A DNA stretch of 64,000 nucleotides from JAICJC01 sp963757605 (GTDB lineage Bacteria; Actinomycetota; Thermoleophilia; Gaiellales; JAICJC01). A program made the translations under genes and the position numbers. Below the pieces are notes generated by a model. It had not been told where the DNA came from and ran no database searches. It saw only the letters and a list, made by a program, of their open reading frames with translations. The stretch is from NCBI GenBank assembly GCA_963757605.1, contig CAVWSF010000005.1, forward strand, positions 1,426,001-1,490,000, given 5' to 3'. Positions 8,712-17,205 of this stretch are shown piece after piece. Every line of letters starts with the position of its first letter. Position 1 is the stretch's first letter.

Positions 8712-9544
8712 ACGAGACGGTCATCTTCCTGCACATCGGAAAGACCGCGGGATCGACGATGCGCCAGATCCTGAAGCGCCAGTTCCCGTCCTCGCAGACG
8801 ATGACCGTGCGCGCACGCCGCAGGCCGCGCGAGGAGACGCTGGACGACTTCGCCCGGCTTCCGGAGACCGAGCGCCTGCGCCCGCGCCTGATCATGGGCC
8901 ACACCGTCTTCGGCCTGCATGCGCACGTGCCGCGGCCATCCCGCTACGTCACGATGCTGCGCGACCCGGTCCGGCTGGCGATCTCCCAGCACCGGTACGT
9001 GCTTCGCACACCCGGTCACCGCCACCACGACGAGGCCCAGGGGATGTCGCTTCGGGAGTACGTCGAGAGCGGGCTCGCGCTCGAGATGGACAACAGCCAG
9101 ACCCGAGCCGTGGCCGGCGACATCGGGACGCCCTACCGGGCATGCACGCCCGAGATGCTCGAGACGGCGAAGCGGAACCTCGCGGCGCACTTCGCGTGGG
9201 TCGGGATCACCGAGCGGTTCGACGAGTCGGTCGTGCTCCTCGGGCGCACGTTCGGCTGGCCCGACGTCCGCTACGTGAGCGCGAACGTGGCTCGCGGCGG
9301 CGCGCCGCCGACCGAGGCTGAGGTCGAGCTCGTCCGCCAGGCAAATCACCTCGACCAGGAGCTCTACGACCACTCCTGCCGGCTGCTCGACGAGCGGATG
9401 GCCGCCGACCCCGGGTTCGCCGACGCGCTCGAGCAGTTCCGGGGGGCGAACGCACGTTACGCGCGCTGGGGCCGGCTCACCTACACGCTGCCGTCGCGGA
9501 TCAAGCGCCGCCTCGCGCCCGCGGTGCGGCACAAGACGTCGTAA
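8708..9544 (+). CDS. Sulfotransferase, family-2 type
   Basis: A 278-residue enzyme beginning VNETVIFLHIGKTAGSTMRQIL, where the IGKTAGST loop binds the 5'-phosphosulfate of PAPS, as in heparan/dermatan 2-O-sulfotransferase-like proteins. The 3'-phosphate site is TMLRDPVRLAISQHRY. It is clearly paralogous to the gene at 16138-17007 (shared FLHxGKTAGxT, PSSQT, LIMxHxVxGxHxHVPRP and MDNSQTRA/LDNSQTRA). Last gene of the operon from 1732; it faces the GH26-like gene, leaving only 7 bp between stops. Confidence 0.87.
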   Translation: MNETVIFLHIGKTAGSTMRQILKRQFPSSQTMTVRARRRPREETLDDFARLPETERLRPRLIMGHTVFGLHAHVPRPSRYVTMLRDPVRLAISQHRYVLRTPGHRHHDEAQGMSLREYVESGLALEMDNSQTRAVAGDIGTPYRACTPEMLETAKRNLAAHFAWVGITERFDESVVLLGRTFGWPDVRYVSANVARGGAPPTEAEVELVRQANHLDQELYDHSCRLLDERMAADPGFADALEQFRGANARYARWGRLTYTLPSRIKRRLAPAVRHKTS

Positions 9545-9551
9545 GCGGACG

Positions 9552-10469
9552 CTACCTGCGGTAGAAGCGCAGGAGGCTCGCGGCCCGGTAGGCCGAGGTG
9601 GCGGCGGGGGACGACGCGGCCCAGTAGTCGGAGGTGTTCGTCCACACGACCATCCGCACCCGCCAGGCCTTGAACGTGGCGGCGGCGTTCGTGATCCAGG
9701 CACCCTTCGCCGTGGCGTCGTTCGGATCCTCGGGGGAGCCGACCTCGCCGATCATGAGCCCCTTGTGATGGCGGCGGGCGAAGCGGCGGGCGTCCTGGAA
9801 GAGGTCCTTCGCCGACGTCCAGTCGTTGGCCTTGTTGTACCCGTCCACCCCGACGACGTCGTAGCGGCGCGGCTGGTAGCGGCGCAGGAGCGCGCGGTCC
9901 TGGTGGAAGTTGTGGGCCGTCGCCGTCCACACGTACACGACGTTCGTCACGTGGTCGTGCCGGAAGAGCTTGTGGATGCGGTGATAGCTCGCCACGTAGT
10001 CAGCCGGCGTCCCGGTCGTGCAGTTGTTGAGGAACTCGTGGTTCCACGAGAAGAACACCTTCGCCGGCCAGCGCTTGATGTGGTGAGCGAGGTGATGGAG
10101 ATCGGCGTTGTACCGGCCCCTGGCGACGGCGCGCCAGGGCACGCAGCTGTCCTTGTTCACCTCCGACGAGACGTTCAGGTAGAGCGGCCGGCGGTGGCGG
10201 CGCATCAGGTCGAGAACGGGCGAGCGCATCCTCGAGTGGTCAAGCGGGTGGTAGAGGCGAACGCCATGGAAGCGACGGCCCATTGCAGACTGGAGACTGT
10301 GAAGGAGCTCGAGCTGCGACTTCCCGTGCTGCGGCTCGACCCACGTTGCCCAGAAGGCGCCCCGTGCAGCGAGCGCGCTTCCCGGGACGACCGCCAGCAA
10401 CGCCGCCGCGACTGCCACGGCGCACACCGCGCGCCGGACCGCGCACCGCCTCATGCCTCCTCCGGCCAT
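9552..10469 (-). CDS. Secreted glycoside hydrolase, GH26-like
   Basis: A 305-residue protein with a Sec signal peptide (basic start, then a hydrophobic run ending GSALA near 30-35). The mature part resembles clan GH-A beta-mannanases of family 26: VFFSWNHEFLNN carries the likely acid/base Glu, and KGLMIGEVGSPED the likely nucleophile Glu. VVGVDGYN is also typical. It may trim or release a mannose-containing polymer made by the adjacent locus; that link is inference. A second ATG 5 codons in, with GGAGGAGG just upstream, is an alternative start. A 20-bp palindrome sits about 30 bp before the ATG. Confidence 0.78.
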   Translation of the reverse strand: MAGGGMRRCAVRRAVCAVAVAAALLAVVPGSALAARGAFWATWVEPQHGKSQLELLHSLQSAMGRRFHGVRLYHPLDHSRMRSPVLDLMRRHRRPLYLNVSSEVNKDSCVPWRAVARGRYNADLHHLAHHIKRWPAKVFFSWNHEFLNNCTTGTPADYVASYHRIHKLFRHDHVTNVVYVWTATAHNFHQDRALLRRYQPRRYDVVGVDGYNKANDWTSAKDLFQDARRFARRHHKGLMIGEVGSPEDPNDATAKGAWITNAAATFKAWRVRMVVWTNTSDYWAASSPAATSAYRAASLLRFYRR

Positions 10470-10500
10470 GCGAGGACCCTCTCGCCCGCCTGTGAGGGTG

Positions 10501-10520
10501 TCCTAACCGCCCGGTTAGGA
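10501..10520. promoter_or_regulatory. 20-bp palindrome, candidate operator of the GH26-like gene
   Basis: Two perfect 9-bp arms, TCCTAACCG and CGGTTAGGA, flank a 2-bp centre. An extra half-site TCCTAAC lies at 10545-10551. The position, 32-51 bp before the GH26-like start codon and with no T-run, fits a repressor or activator site better than a terminator. No regulator gene is adjacent. Confidence 0.5.
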
Positions 10521-10568
10521 TCCTGGAAAGGCCGCCTCCCTGCCTCCTAACAATTGGCAGCGGTTCGC

Positions 10569-11552
10569 TCAGTCGAGCGGGTAGCCGAGCCGGGACATGA
10601 CGGGCGTGATCTGGGACAGGATGCTGTGCACCGCTTCAGGATTCTCGTCCCGCCACTTCTCAGGCCTGGGAGCGGTGACGGCCGTCCGCGTGACGTTGCG
10701 GTCGAGCGCCGCCGCATGGGCGAGCACGTCCGGGTCGTCCGCCATGTCGAGATGGGCGAGCATCGCCGCTGTCGTCTCGACCGGCGTGCGCACCAGATCC
10801 TCGTAGCGCACCTGGAAGAAGCGGTCGTGGCCGAGGCGGTCGCGGGCGTCGAGCAGCTCGGTGTTCGATGCCGCCCACTGAAACGCGCAGACCTCGGCCA
10901 GCGTGCGCCCGGACGTGTAGGCCTCCCATCCCGGAGGCAGCACGAACCGCCACACGCTGCCCCGGTAGCCGTCAACGCGCAGGGGCACGGGCAGCGCCGT
11001 TCCCTGGCCGAACTTCCCCGGCGTGTTCCAGCCGGTGACGAGCGACGACACCACCGCCCGCCCGTCGCGGACGATCGAGACGAACCGGGCATCAGGGTAG
11101 AGCGCGGAGAGGTATTCAGCTCGCAGCACCATCCGCGGGAACTTGTCCAGGTACGGCATGTCGCCGGCAACCTGGTTGATCGCCCAGTTCACGACCTTCC
11201 GCTCGCGCGCCGTGATGTCGTCCGGGCCGGCGGCGTGCGAACGGCCCGGCTCGATGCCGTGCGGGCGGAACATCTCCCAGATGAACTGGCTGCCGTACCC
11301 GAGCGACGCGACGGCCCGCGACCGGTCGAGTAGCTGGAACAGCATCGTCGTCCCGGACCGCGGCGAGCCGAGGATGAAAATCGGCCGGCGGGGCGGCACG
11401 GCCGTGGGTAGGGCCGGCGCGGTGGCGCGCAGGAGCGCGCCGACGGCGCGGTGCCGGCGCCGGGTCATCGCCGCCCAGCGCACCGCCCGCGCCCGATCGT
11501 GCCGCATCACGAGCGGATTCGCGCCGGCGGGCGTGGTGCATCGGTCATACAT
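10569..11552 (-). CDS. Sulfotransferase
   Basis: A 327-residue PAPS-dependent sulfotransferase-fold protein. After a basic, Ala-rich N-terminus of about 55 residues come FILGSPRSGTTMLFQLL (5'-phosphosulfate loop), MPYLDKFPRMVLR and the 3'-phosphate site VSIVRDGRAVVSSLV. The C-terminal QVRYEDLVRTPVET is the usual sulfotransferase segment. The basic N-terminus might overstate the start; internal ATGs at M16 or M29 are possible. It lies upstream of the GH26-like gene on the same strand, 99 bp away. Confidence 0.85.
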   Translation of the reverse strand: MYDRCTTPAGANPLVMRHDRARAVRWAAMTRRRHRAVGALLRATAPALPTAVPPRRPIFILGSPRSGTTMLFQLLDRSRAVASLGYGSQFIWEMFRPHGIEPGRSHAAGPDDITARERKVVNWAINQVAGDMPYLDKFPRMVLRAEYLSALYPDARFVSIVRDGRAVVSSLVTGWNTPGKFGQGTALPVPLRVDGYRGSVWRFVLPPGWEAYTSGRTLAEVCAFQWAASNTELLDARDRLGHDRFFQVRYEDLVRTPVETTAAMLAHLDMADDPDVLAHAAALDRNVTRTAVTAPRPEKWRDENPEAVHSILSQITPVMSRLGYPLD

Positions 11553-11731
11553 CCACCCTACGGGCGATCCGGGGCGCCGTCACCCTCCGAGCTTCCATCT
11601 CCCCGCACCGATTGAGCTCCAACGGCACGAGAAAGCTCGCAGTCGAACCCGTGTCGCTCCTCGATGACGACGCGCAGCACGAGGTCGGGACCTGATCTCG
11701 CATCGACCCCCGCGCCAGCCGTCTGACCGAG

Positions 11732-13111
11732 TCATCCTCCCCGCAAGAGCTCGCGCAACGGCTCGAGCGAAAATCGCGCATGTGTCCAGATCCCGACCCG
11801 CAGGCGTGCGAATACGAGCTGGAGCGCGTTCTGCACGATCTGGGCGCAGCACGTGGCGGCCGCGACGCCGGTGATGCCGTACGTCGGCGCAAGGAGAATC
11901 TCGGCGGTCAGGCTGGCGATCCCCGTGCCCACCGTGATCACCATCATCGTTCGCTGATGGCCGGTCATCATGAGCGTCGCGCCGCTCGATCCGGTGCAGA
12001 CGGCCACGAGCCGGGCGACGCTCAGGATCGCGAGCACCGTCGCGCCCTGGCGGAAGAACGGCCCGTACACGGTCTCCATGACGAACGGCCCGGCGAGCAG
12101 GAACGTCGTGAGTACGATCACCGCCGGGATCCCGGCGAGCGTCGAGATGCTACGGAGCGCCTGCTCCAGCTCGCGCCGCTGTCCGCGGGCGTGGAGCTCG
12201 GCGATGATCGGCGGCACCACCTGTGACACGATGATGAACCCGGTCGCGACGAAGAACACGAGCCGGTATGCGGCGCCGTAGAGCGCGACGTCGCTCTCCG
12301 GCCGGAAGTGCCCCACCACCCACAGGTCGACTCCGGTGCCGAGGGCGAAGCTCGCCACGCTGGTCGCCAGAAGCGGCAGAGAGATCGAGACGACCTCGCG
12401 CGGTGCGACATCGCCGCCGCCGGAGAGGGTGGCCACGTTCCTGCGCAGCATCACCAGGCCCGCCACCAGGGCGACGGCCGTGGCGGCGACCGTGATCCCC
12501 ACGGCCTCGGCGAGCGTCGGCCGCGCCCCGACAACCCACAGAAGCCCGAAGGCCACGACCAAGAGCGAATCGACCGCGAGACCGTTATAGAACGTCGCCG
12601 GCCAGAACCGCTTGAACCCCCGGAACGTCTCGGCCGCGAGTGCGAGCAGCGACTTGACCAGCACCCAGAGCGCAGCCAGGCCGATGACGCCCGCCACGGC
12701 CTGCGAGTGGTAGACGTGCACGGCGATGAAGTGCCCGAGCCCCAGCACCAGCGCGGCGGCGACGGCCAAGGAGGCGGCCAGCCCGAGCCCGAAGACGAGC
12801 CGCACCGTCCGCCGGGCCCTGCCGCCGTCCCCGGTGGCCCGGGCGGCCGCCACGAGGCGCACGACCGTGCGGTCGAGGCCCATTTGACCGATCGTCGAGC
12901 CGATCGTGACCAGGCTGAACACGAGGAAGTAGGCCCCGAGCTGCGAGTGCGCCATGACGCGGGCCAAGATCGCGTTCAGGATCAGCGTGACGATCGTCCC
13001 GACCGTCATGGCGACGAACACCGTGAACGAGCCCCGGACAAGGCGGCGGCGTACAGCCCGCCCCGGCGACGTTGCGGCGACCCGGACCGCGTCCGGCTCG
13101 GAGGCCGTCAT
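11732..13111 (-). CDS. Polysaccharide flippase (Wzx/MOP superfamily)
   Basis: A 459-residue protein with about 12-14 hydrophobic helices and few charged loops, typical of oligosaccharide flippases that move lipid-linked repeat units across the membrane. Family-like segments are TVFVAMTVGTIVTLILNAIL at the start, QLGAYFLVFSLVTIGSTIGQMGLDRTVVR in the first third and a C-terminal YGITGVAAATCCAQIVQNALQLVF. It would supply the O-antigen-ligase/polymerase at 5444. The 179 bp before the next gene downstream and 121 bp upstream show no clear signal except CCCTCGGG/CCCGAGGG arms at 13142-13186. Confidence 0.87.
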   Translation of the reverse strand: MTASEPDAVRVAATSPGRAVRRRLVRGSFTVFVAMTVGTIVTLILNAILARVMAHSQLGAYFLVFSLVTIGSTIGQMGLDRTVVRLVAAARATGDGGRARRTVRLVFGLGLAASLAVAAALVLGLGHFIAVHVYHSQAVAGVIGLAALWVLVKSLLALAAETFRGFKRFWPATFYNGLAVDSLLVVAFGLLWVVGARPTLAEAVGITVAATAVALVAGLVMLRRNVATLSGGGDVAPREVVSISLPLLATSVASFALGTGVDLWVVGHFRPESDVALYGAAYRLVFFVATGFIIVSQVVPPIIAELHARGQRRELEQALRSISTLAGIPAVIVLTTFLLAGPFVMETVYGPFFRQGATVLAILSVARLVAVCTGSSGATLMMTGHQRTMMVITVGTGIASLTAEILLAPTYGITGVAAATCCAQIVQNALQLVFARLRVGIWTHARFSLEPLRELLRGG

Positions 13112-13232
13112 CCGGTGGCGCGGGGGGCCGGCCCCGGCGCCCCCTCGGGCACGATTAAGCCACCCCTTGGCGACATGTCCCGAGGGTACATCCGATTCCG
13201 GCGCCAGTCACCCTGCGGGCGGAGCGAGACCG

Positions 13233-14969
13233 CTACGGGCGCGGGGTGCAGGAGCGCGTACCGCTGTCCACGGTCGCCCCGTTCTCGCCGACGAACTGCC
13301 AGTCGACCGACGTGGCGTGCAGCGTGAGGAAGACCGCGCCCCACGTGCTGTTGTTGTAGACGGCGGTGTTCGGCGAGATGACCTTCGCCGACCCATGGTT
13401 GATGCCGCCGGTGCCGACGATCATCTCCGTGATCCCGTTCGCCGGGTCGACGCTCCCGCTGGGGTTCTGCGGCTTGTAACGCTCGTAGTAGTGGGCGTGG
13501 CCGTTCAGGATGAGCGCAGCGTGCGCCGCATACAGGTCGTCCCAGAAGGGCTTGTACGCCGAGTGCCCGTTCAAGCTCGACCCGCTGAAGAAGGGCTGGT
13601 GCCACATCGCCATGATGCAGCTGCCGCTCGGCGTCGTGTTGATCGCGTTCTTGAGGAACTGCTCCTGGGGCGAGCCGGCCGAGCACGGGGTCGATGTGCA
13701 GTTCCCGTTCAGGTCGATCACGCGCCAGTTGGCGCCGTTGCCATCCGAGAGGTCGACGTAGTAGTAGCCGTTCGTCCCGTTCGGCTGGGCCCGCGCGCCG
13801 AAGTACTGGAAGTACCCGTTCTGAGGCTTGCCGTCGCAGGACGTCGACGCGCCGATGTCCTGGTCGCCGATCGTCGGGTGAGTCTTGCCGAGGAACGCGC
13901 CCCAGCTGCGGTCGTAGTACGCATTGAAGTTCTCGAGCGCGCCGCATGGGTATTGGTTGTCGCCGAGCGTCCAGACCGAGTCCAGCTGCGAGAGCCGGGA
14001 GGCGATCAGGTTCGCCGTCGCCGCCTGGTGGCACTTCGTCGCCGTCGGCGTGTTCGAGGCACACGCGATGTCGCCTGCGGCGGCGATCATGAGCCCGCCG
14101 CCGCCGCCCTCCGGCGGGGTCGTCGCCGTGGCCTCGTTCGACGCCACCGACTCGCCGTTCGGGTCAAATGCGGTGACCATGTAGGTATGGGTCGTCGAAG
14201 GCGCGACCGTCGTATCGTCGAACGACCTGGCGGAGGCGCCGACCGTCGCGAACGGCTGGGTCCCGTTGTCCTTGAACACGTGATAACCCGTCACGGTCGG
14301 CGTCGTCGAGGCGTTCCAGGTGAGGTCGATCTCAGTGGGAGAGGTGGCGGTCGCATGCAGGCTCGTCGGTGGGTTGACGGTGGTGCCGTTCGTGCTGAAG
14401 CTCAGGTTGTCGACGACGAACGAGTCGCCGGCGACGGCCTTCTTCTGCTCCACGAAGAAATCCAGCACGTCGCCCGAGGACACGACGGTGTAGCTCAGCT
14501 CTGCAAGCGTCGCCCAACCGCCCGTCCCCGTCGTGCAGCCCGTCACCGTCTTGGAGGTCGTCCCGGACTCCTTCACCTTGAAGCAGACGCTCTTCCCGGA
14601 CGGCGCCTTGAACCGCCCGTCGGAGACGTACACGTCGCCCGCCCCCGCGTTCGTCACGACGTCCGCCGACCACTTGATGGCATAGGTGCCCGTCGAGGCG
14701 CTCCGCGTCACCTGGGCGCCAAACCCGGAGCCGTTGTCCCCTGCCGCGAGCGCCAGCGTGGCCGACTGGCCCTTCCACCCCGTGAGCGCGCCCGAGCCAG
14801 AGCCCTCGAAGTCGCCGTTCGAGAGCAGATTCGTTCCGGCTGCCATCGCCGATGTGGCCAGTACCGACATGCACACCGTGACGGCCGCGAGGATCACACG
14901 GGTTCGTGAGGTTCGGGTCGCCGGTGCTCCTTCGTCTGGAGGGGCCACCTCGACACCGGCGTCCAGCAC
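13233..14969 (-). CDS. Secreted purple-acid-phosphatase-like metallophosphoesterase with carbohydrate-binding-like and FN3 modules
   Basis: A 578-residue exported protein: signal peptide (about 22-43, ending SAMA), a jelly-roll-like module of about 150 residues starting NLLSNGDFEG, a fibronectin type III domain (about 195-285), a Gly linker, then a calcineurin-like phosphoesterase. The last has metal motifs AAAGDIAC, TLGDNQYP, the His in MAMWHQPFF and GHAHYYER. The first two modules are nearly identical to those of the protein ending at 24132. The start is uncertain: GTG 14969 has GGAGG only one base before it; GTG 14948 is an alternative. Substrate unknown. Confidence 0.85.
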   Translation of the reverse strand: MLDAGVEVAPPDEGAPATRTSRTRVILAAVTVCMSVLATSAMAAGTNLLSNGDFEGSGSGALTGWKGQSATLALAAGDNGSGFGAQVTRSASTGTYAIKWSADVVTNAGAGDVYVSDGRFKAPSGKSVCFKVKESGTTSKTVTGCTTGTGGWATLAELSYTVVSSGDVLDFFVEQKKAVAGDSFVVDNLSFSTNGTTVNPPTSLHATATSPTEIDLTWNASTTPTVTGYHVFKDNGTQPFATVGASARSFDDTTVAPSTTHTYMVTAFDPNGESVASNEATATTPPEGGGGGLMIAAAGDIACASNTPTATKCHQAATANLIASRLSQLDSVWTLGDNQYPCGALENFNAYYDRSWGAFLGKTHPTIGDQDIGASTSCDGKPQNGYFQYFGARAQPNGTNGYYYVDLSDGNGANWRVIDLNGNCTSTPCSAGSPQEQFLKNAINTTPSGSCIMAMWHQPFFSGSSLNGHSAYKPFWDDLYAAHAALILNGHAHYYERYKPQNPSGSVDPANGITEMIVGTGGINHGSAKVISPNTAVYNNSTWGAVFLTLHATSVDWQFVGENGATVDSGTRSCTPRP

Positions 14970-14994
14970 GCCTCCGGCCCGAGGATCGAGATCA

Positions 14995-15023
14995 AGGTTA
15001 TGGGCGCGTCAGGAAAATGTCAA
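14995..15023 (-). promoter_or_regulatory. Promoter of the phosphoesterase gene, TTGACA-17-TAACCT
   Basis: On the minus strand TTGACA (15023-15018), a 17-bp spacer and TAACCT (15000-14995). Both boxes, spacer length and 12 of 17 spacer bases match the promoter at 22624-22652 of the paralogous secreted protein, which supports a shared regulon. Confidence 0.7.
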
Positions 15024-15080
15024 GACGACCCAAGCCTCGACCCGGCTGGTGCCAGCGGTTTCCACGGATTCGATCCCGCG

Positions 15081-15086
15081 TATACT
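15081..15086 (+). promoter_or_regulatory. -10 box TATACT of a leaderless transcript
   Basis: TATACT ends 7 nt before the ATG at 15094, placing the transcription start at or next to the start codon. No Shine-Dalgarno sequence is present. TTTCCA at 15059-15064 is a weak -35. Confidence 0.6.
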
Positions 15087-15093
15087 GCACGAC

Positions 15094-16119
15094 ATGCAAC
15101 AGAACCTTTCGCGCCTTCCAACCGTCGTCTTCAGTTCCGTCGTGCGCTCAACCCAGCAGATGGAGAGCCACGGCGGCGTCTATCTGCTCGATCTCGAGAC
15201 CGAGCAGCTCACGCAGATGATCGACTGGGACGACCAATCCATCGACCTCTCCCAGCGCGGCGGCGACCGCGGCCTGCGCGGCATCGCGTTCCACGGCGAC
15301 CGGATGTTCCTCGCTGCGGCCGACGAGATCTTCGTCTACGACCCGTCGTTCCGGCTGCGGGGGTCGATCAAGAACCCGTACCTCCGTCATTGCCACGAGA
15401 TCAACACCGGCGGAGGCAAGCTCTTCCTGGGGTCCGTCGGCTACGACACGATCCTCGAATACGACATCGACGCCGAGCGGTTCAGCGCCGGCTACTGCAT
15501 CCGCTACTCACCGCTGCGGCGGAAGTTGCGGCGTAAGAATCGCGAGGGGTTCCAGTTTCGTCCGCGCCCGACGCTCATCGTGTTCGACCCCAACGAGGAC
15601 GGCGGACCCGAGAAGGGCGATACCGCCCATCCCAGCTTCCCGTGGTGGTACGACGGGACGCTCTACGTCGCCGGCGGCGGCCTGGGCCACATCTACGCCA
15701 TCCGTGACAGGCGCATGCGCCGATTCGCTCGGATTCCATTCGAGTCACACAACGCCCATCCCTTCCGCGGCGGGCTCCTCATGAACCACTCGCCGACGCA
15801 CCGCATGCTGTTCACCGACATGCGCGGCCGGATCCAGAAGACGTGGCCCGTGCCGGTCTACGACAACGACAAGCTCGAGTCCGCGAACGTCCCGCGCGAC
15901 CACGCCTACCAAGGTTTTTGCCGCGGGATCGCGCCGTTCGGCGAGGACATCATCATCCAGGGCTCGTCGCCCGCCACGATAAACCTGTTCCGGTGGGACC
16001 CACCCGGCCTACTCAAGTCGATCAACGTGACGATGGACGTACGAAACTCCGTGCACGGCCTCGAGATCTGGCCCTTCGCAGAGGTTCCGAGCGCTCCACC
16101 CGGAAACGGCGGCGTGTAG
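15094..16119 (+). CDS. Beta-propeller-like protein, DUF4915/TIGR03032-like
   Basis: A 341-residue protein without signal peptide. Repeated motifs such as LRGIAFHGDRMFLAAADEIFVYD, HEINTGGGKLFLGSVGYDTILEYD and HPSFPWWYDGTLYVAGGGLGHIY suggest beta-propeller blades. The style (HCHEINT, DTILEYD, NSVHGLEIWPF) recalls DUF4915/TIGR03032 proteins, which often occur with sulfotransferases; that assignment is from memory of the family and is tentative. It is flanked by the phosphoesterase and a sulfotransferase inside the polysaccharide region. Catalytic role not known. Confidence 0.72.
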   Translation: MQQNLSRLPTVVFSSVVRSTQQMESHGGVYLLDLETEQLTQMIDWDDQSIDLSQRGGDRGLRGIAFHGDRMFLAAADEIFVYDPSFRLRGSIKNPYLRHCHEINTGGGKLFLGSVGYDTILEYDIDAERFSAGYCIRYSPLRRKLRRKNREGFQFRPRPTLIVFDPNEDGGPEKGDTAHPSFPWWYDGTLYVAGGGLGHIYAIRDRRMRRFARIPFESHNAHPFRGGLLMNHSPTHRMLFTDMRGRIQKTWPVPVYDNDKLESANVPRDHAYQGFCRGIAPFGEDIIIQGSSPATINLFRWDPPGLLKSINVTMDVRNSVHGLEIWPFAEVPSAPPGNGGV

Positions 16120-16137
16120 GCCGCCCAGCGGCCGGCC

Positions 16138-17007
16138 TCAGCTTCCGATGGCGGTGCGGGCCCGGCGAGGCAGCGTGTACGTGAGCGTGCCCCAAGGCCG
16201 GTAGCGGGCGTTCGCGCGCCTGAAGCGGTCGAGCTCGGCGTCGAGCGCCGGCCCCACGAACGCGTCGAGCCGCGCCTCGGCGTGCCGGTAGAGCTCGAGG
16301 TCGACCCAGTTCTGATCCTCGATCATCCTGATCGTCTCGGCGGGAACGTCGGATCGCGCCAGCTTCCTGCGCGACACGTTCGCATTCACGTACGTGAGCC
16401 GGCTCCAGCCGAGCTCGCGCCGGATGGCCAGGAGCGACTCGTCGAACCGCTCCGCGACGCCGGCGACGGCGAACGATTCGTCAATCCTCGCCTTGGCACC
16501 GTCGAGCATCTCGCGCGTACAGGCTCCGTACGGCGTCGTCGTGTCGGCGAGGATCGCCCGCGTCTGGCTGTTGTCGAGCTCGAGCGCGAGCCCGCTGCGT
16601 AGGTATGCCGGCAGGTCCATGTCCTCTCCGGCGACGACCTCGTGGAAACGATGACCCGGCCAGTACCGGGCGCTCTTATACCCCGACAGGGCACGCGCAA
16701 CGGGATGCCGGAGAAGCGTGATGTACGTCGCCGGCCGCGGCACGTGCTCGTGGATGCCGTAGACCATGTGGGCCATGATCAGTCGCGGTTGGGAGCGCTC
16801 GGCTTCGGGCAGCTCGGCGAAGCGCTCGATTGGGATCGCGCTCAGGAAGCCGTGCGGCGCAGAGGACGGATTCCGAAGGCCGAGCGTCTGCGAGCTGGGC
16901 ACGTTCCGGCGGAGGATCCTGCGCAGAGTCGCCCCGGCCGTCTTCCCCAGATGCAGGAAGATCACCGTGGGCTGCTCGGGCCCGTGGGAACGGCGCACGA
17001 TCGACAC
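16138..17007 (-). CDS. Sulfotransferase, family-2 type
   Basis: A 289-residue paralogue of the enzyme at 8708-9544. It shows FLHLGKTAGATLRRIL (5'-phosphosulfate loop), PSSQTLG, the 3'-phosphate site TLLRHPVARALSGYK, and ELDNSQTRAILAD. The C-terminus PWGTLTYTLPRRAR matches RWGRLTYTLPSRIK of its relative. GTG at 17007 is supported by GGAGA 7 bases upstream. It converges with the beta-propeller-like gene, 18 bp between stops. Predicted to sulfate a glycan in the cytoplasm. Confidence 0.85.
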   Translation of the reverse strand: MSIVRRSHGPEQPTVIFLHLGKTAGATLRRILRRNVPSSQTLGLRNPSSAPHGFLSAIPIERFAELPEAERSQPRLIMAHMVYGIHEHVPRPATYITLLRHPVARALSGYKSARYWPGHRFHEVVAGEDMDLPAYLRSGLALELDNSQTRAILADTTTPYGACTREMLDGAKARIDESFAVAGVAERFDESLLAIRRELGWSRLTYVNANVSRRKLARSDVPAETIRMIEDQNWVDLELYRHAEARLDAFVGPALDAELDRFRRANARYRPWGTLTYTLPRRARTAIGS

Positions 17008-17135
17008 GCCTGAGTCTCCGTCCCGGTCCGGCCGGTGTCAAGCACGTGGTTTGCGCAAAGGCCATGCGAGCTGCCACACTCCGTGTTTTGCGGGAAACTG
17101 TCAGGTCGTGGCTGTCGGGCGGGGCGCCTTCAGGG

Positions 17136-17164
17136 TTGACAGTTCGAGTCCGCGCGGCCAAACT
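17136..17164 (+). promoter_or_regulatory. Probable promoter of the histidine phosphatase gene
   Basis: TTGACA (17136-17141), a 17-bp spacer and CAAACT (17159-17164) precede the ATG at 17206. A perfect 10-bp palindrome TTTGCGCAAA lies upstream at 17050-17059 in the gap between divergent genes and could be a protein-binding site. Confidence 0.5.
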
Positions 17165-17205
17165 CGAAGCACACGTAGGCACGACGTTATCCGAGAGGTG
17201 TATGC

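Noticed and set aside
13142..13186. CCCTCGGG/CCCGAGGG inverted repeat between the flippase and phosphoesterase genes as a terminator
   Set aside because: Short arms, 29-nt loop and no T-run; such pairings are frequent by chance at this GC content.
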